From positions 1,300,504 to 1,364,503 of the forward strand of contig NZ_JADDXT010000002.1 of the NCBI RefSeq assembly GCF_015330165.1: DNA of 64,000 nucleotides, in the 5' to 3' direction. This document shows, in pieces, positions 61,089 through 64,000 of this stretch. The position numbers and the translations under genes were made by a program. This DNA comes from Zobellia roscoffensis. Its GTDB lineage: Bacteria; Bacteroidota; Bacteroidia; Flavobacteriales; Flavobacteriaceae. The notes below the pieces were generated by a model. It was not told where the DNA came from. It saw only the letters and a program-made list of their open reading frames with translations, and made no database searches. Position 1 is the stretch's first letter. Every line of letters begins with the position of its first letter.

Positions 61089-61932
61089 AGACTCTTTTTC
61101 TTTTGGGTAGAAACAGTACAATAGCAGCTGCAGAAACAATTAAAGTATATAAAACAGCTACCACATATCCTTCTGAAATTTTATCTAAATCGTATTGTTT
61201 AATTTCCTGAATAATAAGTACGGAAAGCATTTGAGGCGATTCTTGACCCAAAATCAACGGCACTTCATAAGCTCCTAAAAGGAAAATAAAGTAGAGCACG
61301 ATAAGCACCCAAGTCTTTTGAATCAAAATAGGTAAAAACACTTTTCTGGTAATCTGATTAGCATCTGCCCCTAGTGATTGTGCCAACACGGAAAGTTCTT
61401 CAACCCGTTCATTTTTGTAAACGTTCAAGAAAAGCAAAACGAAAAAGGGCATAATCATGGTGATAAATGACAAGATAATACCGAAAGCCAGCCCGTCGTT
61501 TACCAAATCAGGAAATTCCGAAGCTTTAGTTATTAATCCTAATTTATAACTGATGCGAGCAAAAAAGCCTCCTTTTGAAAAAAGCTGAAACGTAAAAAAC
61601 CCAGTTACGATTCCGGGTATTGCCAGTGGTAAATAGATGATAAACGATAAAAACTGTTTTTCTAGTTGCTTTCTGAATTTTAATGTAATCCAAAGTGCCC
61701 CACCTACTGAACTAGTTACAGCAACGAAAGCAATGATAAAACTATACCCAAAAGATTTAAAAAACGTTCCTGAAGCTAGAACAGACTCCCAAAACTGTAG
61801 CGTAAAGCCATTGTTAGCTACCCCAATTACACCAAAACTATAAAGCAGGGCATAAATAAATGCTGCTGCAAAAGGCACCACACCTATCAGCAAGAACAAT
61901 ACAATCCCTATGTTCGGCTTTTTAATTTTCAA
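61078..61932 (-). CDS. ABC importer permease 1
   Basis: A 284-residue membrane protein with six hydrophobic segments and the EAA-type loop (VEELSVLAQSLGADANQITRKVFLP). It overlaps the binding-protein gene by 11 bp at its start and permease 2 by 11 bp at its end. It should form a heterodimer with permease 2. Confidence 0.9.
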   Translation of the reverse strand: MKIKKPNIGIVLFLLIGVVPFAAAFIYALLYSFGVIGVANNGFTLQFWESVLASGTFFKSFGYSFIIAFVAVTSSVGGALWITLKFRKQLEKQFLSFIIYLPLAIPGIVTGFFTFQLFSKGGFFARISYKLGLITKASEFPDLVNDGLAFGIILSFITMIMPFFVLLFLNVYKNERVEELSVLAQSLGADANQITRKVFLPILIQKTWVLIVLYFIFLLGAYEVPLILGQESPQMLSVLIIQEIKQYDLDKISEGYVVAVLYTLIVSAAAIVLFLPKRKRVYAN

Positions 61933-63145
61933 TTACCCTTTTTCTAAAATCTTCATACAACCTGATCATATATTCTGGAGCCGGTTCCTCAATAGCATTT
62001 ACCTCTAACTGTTTTAAAGTAGGCCCGTATTGCCGTTTTCTGGCATCCAAGAATTTTTCTTTCCATTCCGGCTCCAATTTATCCATAGACAAAACCGTGT
62101 TGGAGTCCATACCGTTAGCATCTGCTTTTTTTAACTGAGCCTCTGGTGAAAGAAGAAAATTAATGACCTGCATCGCTCCTGCTTTTTGAGGTGCATTGTG
62201 TAAGATACCTAGGTAATTAGAATTTCTAATGGTTCCGTTTTCCCAAGCATACCCTTTGGTTGATTTTGGATAAAGACCAGTCAGTACTTTATCCTCAATA
62301 CCGCCTTCACTAAAACCGTAGGCAATGAGCAATTCTCCATTGGCATATAACTGATTCATTTTGGATTGCTCTTTAGGAAACGTACTTCCTTCTTTCCAAA
62401 AATACTGTTTGTTATTATTAATAAAGCTCCATAGCTTCTCGGATAGCTGATTGTACTTCTCCTCATCAAATGAACCATTTAGTGCATTGGGGCCACCACC
62501 TAACTCTGCCATAAAACTTTTTAAGAGTGTCATTCCCGTAAAGTCATTGGATATGGTAAATGTTCCTGGGTGCTCCCTAAGGAACTTTTCCAACTCAGGA
62601 ATGCTTTTAGGTGGACTTGGCAACTTTTCTGAATCGTATACGATTGCAAATTGATTAACACTCCACGGGGCTTCCATACCATTTACAGCCTGCTGAAAGT
62701 CCGTGCTAATATAAGAATCTTCAAAGTTGATTAAAGATGCATTTGGAAGCAATCCTACAAACGGACCCCATAGCCCTTCTATCTTTCTCAATTGAAAAAA
62801 TGTCTCTCCATTAATCCAAACCATGTCTACCTGTCCTTGTTCAATATCAGCCTGTTTTTCTCCCATGACCAGCTGAACAATCTCAGGTCCTTGACCTCCA
62901 CTAATTTGTAAGTCGATGTTGAATTTTTTCTTAACACTTGGCACCACATAATTATTGATGTAGTCATTAATAGCCGTACTGCCTTGCCACATCATAAAAT
63001 TAACTGTAGTACCCTCGGCATTTTCCTCAATTTCTTCCCATGATGCACTTTTAAGTTTATTACTGTCCTGGGGTACTTTTTCCTTACAAGAAAGCACAAT
63101 GACACTCATTAAAAAACCGAACAGTATATATTTAGTCCTTTTCAT
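61922..63145 (-). CDS. ABC importer substrate-binding lipoprotein, YnjB-like
   Basis: The 407-residue lipoprotein has lipobox VLSC (Cys20). The mature part resembles YnjB (COG4134): MMWQGSTAINDYINNYV, VDMVWINGETFFQLR and APWSVNQFAIVYDS are in the expected order, and the C-terminal half has ANGMDSNTVL. The ligand of YnjB is not established. It lies between a SusD-like gene (81 bp upstream) and the permeases, so it likely takes ligand delivered through the outer membrane. Confidence 0.87.
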   Translation of the reverse strand: MKRTKYILFGFLMSVIVLSCKEKVPQDSNKLKSASWEEIEENAEGTTVNFMMWQGSTAINDYINNYVVPSVKKKFNIDLQISGGQGPEIVQLVMGEKQADIEQGQVDMVWINGETFFQLRKIEGLWGPFVGLLPNASLINFEDSYISTDFQQAVNGMEAPWSVNQFAIVYDSEKLPSPPKSIPELEKFLREHPGTFTISNDFTGMTLLKSFMAELGGGPNALNGSFDEEKYNQLSEKLWSFINNNKQYFWKEGSTFPKEQSKMNQLYANGELLIAYGFSEGGIEDKVLTGLYPKSTKGYAWENGTIRNSNYLGILHNAPQKAGAMQVINFLLSPEAQLKKADANGMDSNTVLSMDKLEPEWKEKFLDARKRQYGPTLKQLEVNAIEEPAPEYMIRLYEDFRKRVIEN

Positions 63146-63226
63146 TAAAATTACCTCTGTTTATTTATAAATCACTTAGTCGCTTAATGGGTGAATCCTT
63201 TTAAAAATGTTCAACTTATTTTTAAG

Positions 63227-64000
63227 CTAGTCTTTTTCCCACCAACCTTTACTGTTGATATTATCCCCTCCAATTCTTTCTGCGGCAGCTTTATAATTTG
63301 CACTATTAGTAGCCTGCTCAGATTCCGGATACAAATACCGAACGGGATATTTATCATTGTTCAAATTATCCGGTCCTGGTTTTAATTCAGGAATACCCGT
63401 TCTACGAACATTAAACCAGGCTTCGTGTCCATTAGAAATTAGACTAAACCATTTTTGGGTCAAAATCTTATTAAGATTATCCACGCCACTAAGAGCAACC
63501 GATTCTTGTGTTAGGTATTCTGTAGGAACCTCAACCCCATAATACTCAAAACTTGCAGCAATTCCTGCTTGGTAAAAGGTTTGAACATCCCCTGAAATAT
63601 AACCCCGTTCCGCCGCTTCTGCTAAAGCGAACTGCACTTCTGAATACTGCATAAACTGAGCATCTACTCCGTCAGGAACATCTCTAAAAATAGCACCGAA
63701 CAAAGAAACGTCGTTTAAATCGATTCCTTTTTCTGCAATAGTTTCTCGATCTTGACCATTGACCAATCCCTTGAATTCAGGATTTCCTGTATTAATGCTT
63801 ACCTGGGTTGGTTTGTACAAAACCTCAACCCTGGGGTCGTTCCACAAAGTTAAAACCGAATCAACGGTTGCCGTCATGCGGTGTTCTTGATATAGGCCCA
63901 AAGCGGCCAATGTCATTGGGTATTGATTAGGTGCCGAAGTCAAATAAGGTAGAACCGCATTATCTGCATTGGATTGCATCAACTTTCCCGAAGATGCCAA
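63227..64000 (-). CDS. SusD/RagB-like outer-membrane lipoprotein, C-terminal part (cut by window end)
   Basis: About 257 C-terminal residues are visible; the frame is open to the window edge, so the lipobox and N-terminal TPR part lie outside. The visible part fits the SusD-like_2 group: FMQYSEVQFALAEAAERGYI and TQKWFSLISNGHEAWFNVRRTGIPEL are characteristic. SusD proteins lid a SusC TonB-dependent channel, whose gene is expected just upstream. Same strand as the ABC genes, 81 bp before the binding protein. Confidence 0.9.
   Translation of the reverse strand: MASSGKLMQSNADNAVLPYLTSAPNQYPMTLAALGLYQEHRMTATVDSVLTLWNDPRVEVLYKPTQVSINTGNPEFKGLVNGQDRETIAEKGIDLNDVSLFGAIFRDVPDGVDAQFMQYSEVQFALAEAAERGYISGDVQTFYQAGIAASFEYYGVEVPTEYLTQESVALSGVDNLNKILTQKWFSLISNGHEAWFNVRRTGIPELKPGPDNLNNDKYPVRYLYPESEQATNSANYKAAAERIGGDNINSKGWWEKD

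Noticed and set aside
1..64000. tRNA, rRNA, prophage, transposase or integrase genes
   Set aside because: None was recognised in any intergenic gap or coding region of the window.

Overview
The window is a chromosome segment of a marine-type member of the Flavobacteriaceae (Bacteroidetes). The evidence is the gliding and type IX secretion genes (GldH, and SprE/PorW next to a bactofilin), a SusD-family lipoprotein, a single-polypeptide five-helix SdhC, an F1Fo ATP synthase cluster without beta and epsilon subunits, frequent TAnnTTTG promoter elements, and starts without Shine-Dalgarno sequences. Zobellia or Maribacter relatives would fit, but the genus is a guess. Most genes are housekeeping. 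No rRNA, tRNA, CRISPR array, integrase or transposase was seen.

Layout. 1-3.4 kb: end of an alpha/beta hydrolase gene; a small zinc-ribbon gene whose stop codon lies inside an attC-like inverted element; then brnQ, whose 3' end is duplicated on both sides of a convergent gene with a HEPN-type RNxxxH motif. 3.4-9.8 kb: Xaa-Pro aminopeptidase, a large secreted Asp-box/VPS10-like protein, a gap with a tandem 263-bp duplication that looks like two small RNA genes, a DJ-1/PfpI protein and an orphan Vsr-type endonuclease. 9.8-18.4 kb: the sdhCAB operon, a divergent RimK plus M14 metallopeptidase pair, DUF2721, a ThuA-domain protein and an aminotransferase. 18.4-27.2 kb: a small ORF behind a third copy of the paired box seen at 8 kb, the scoAB CoA-transferase operon interrupted by a four-helix-bundle gene, a PSP1/RicT - gldH - PBP1A operon, an MFS transporter and trhO. 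27.4-38.5 kb: a possible small gene or relic with its own terminator, recA, a lipoprotein, a sigma factor plus a membrane protein that appears to join an anti-sigma-like N-terminus to a beta-barrel, a LysR-YeiH pair, plsC, trpS, dprA, an HU-CCDC81/SPOR protein and a thioesterase.

38.5-44.8 kb is a minus-strand envelope cluster: lipoprotein, flippase, dUTPase, TPR protein, DUF4292 lipoprotein, EnvC-like hydrolase activator and an aldo/keto reductase. 44.8-53.8 kb is a long minus-strand cluster running sprE - bactofilin - atpZ - membrane protein - atpB-E-F-H-A-G, closed by a strong terminator. 54.2-56.5 kb holds an ABC ATPase plus a DUF5687 membrane protein. 56.7-57.8 kb holds a PaaE-type flavodoxin reductase. 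57.8-64 kb is one minus-strand operon: a SusD-like lipoprotein (cut by the window end), a YnjB-like binding lipoprotein, two permeases, an ATPase, a nucleoside hydrolase and a patatin-like lipase. It reads as an uptake route from the outer membrane to the cytosol for a ribosyl compound.

The observations most worth following are the HEPN islet behind brnQ, the tandem TTCACAACA-box RNA units with their third relative, the SusD/ABC/nucleoside-hydrolase operon, and the attC-like element. All functional calls come from reading motifs and context; no database search was run.
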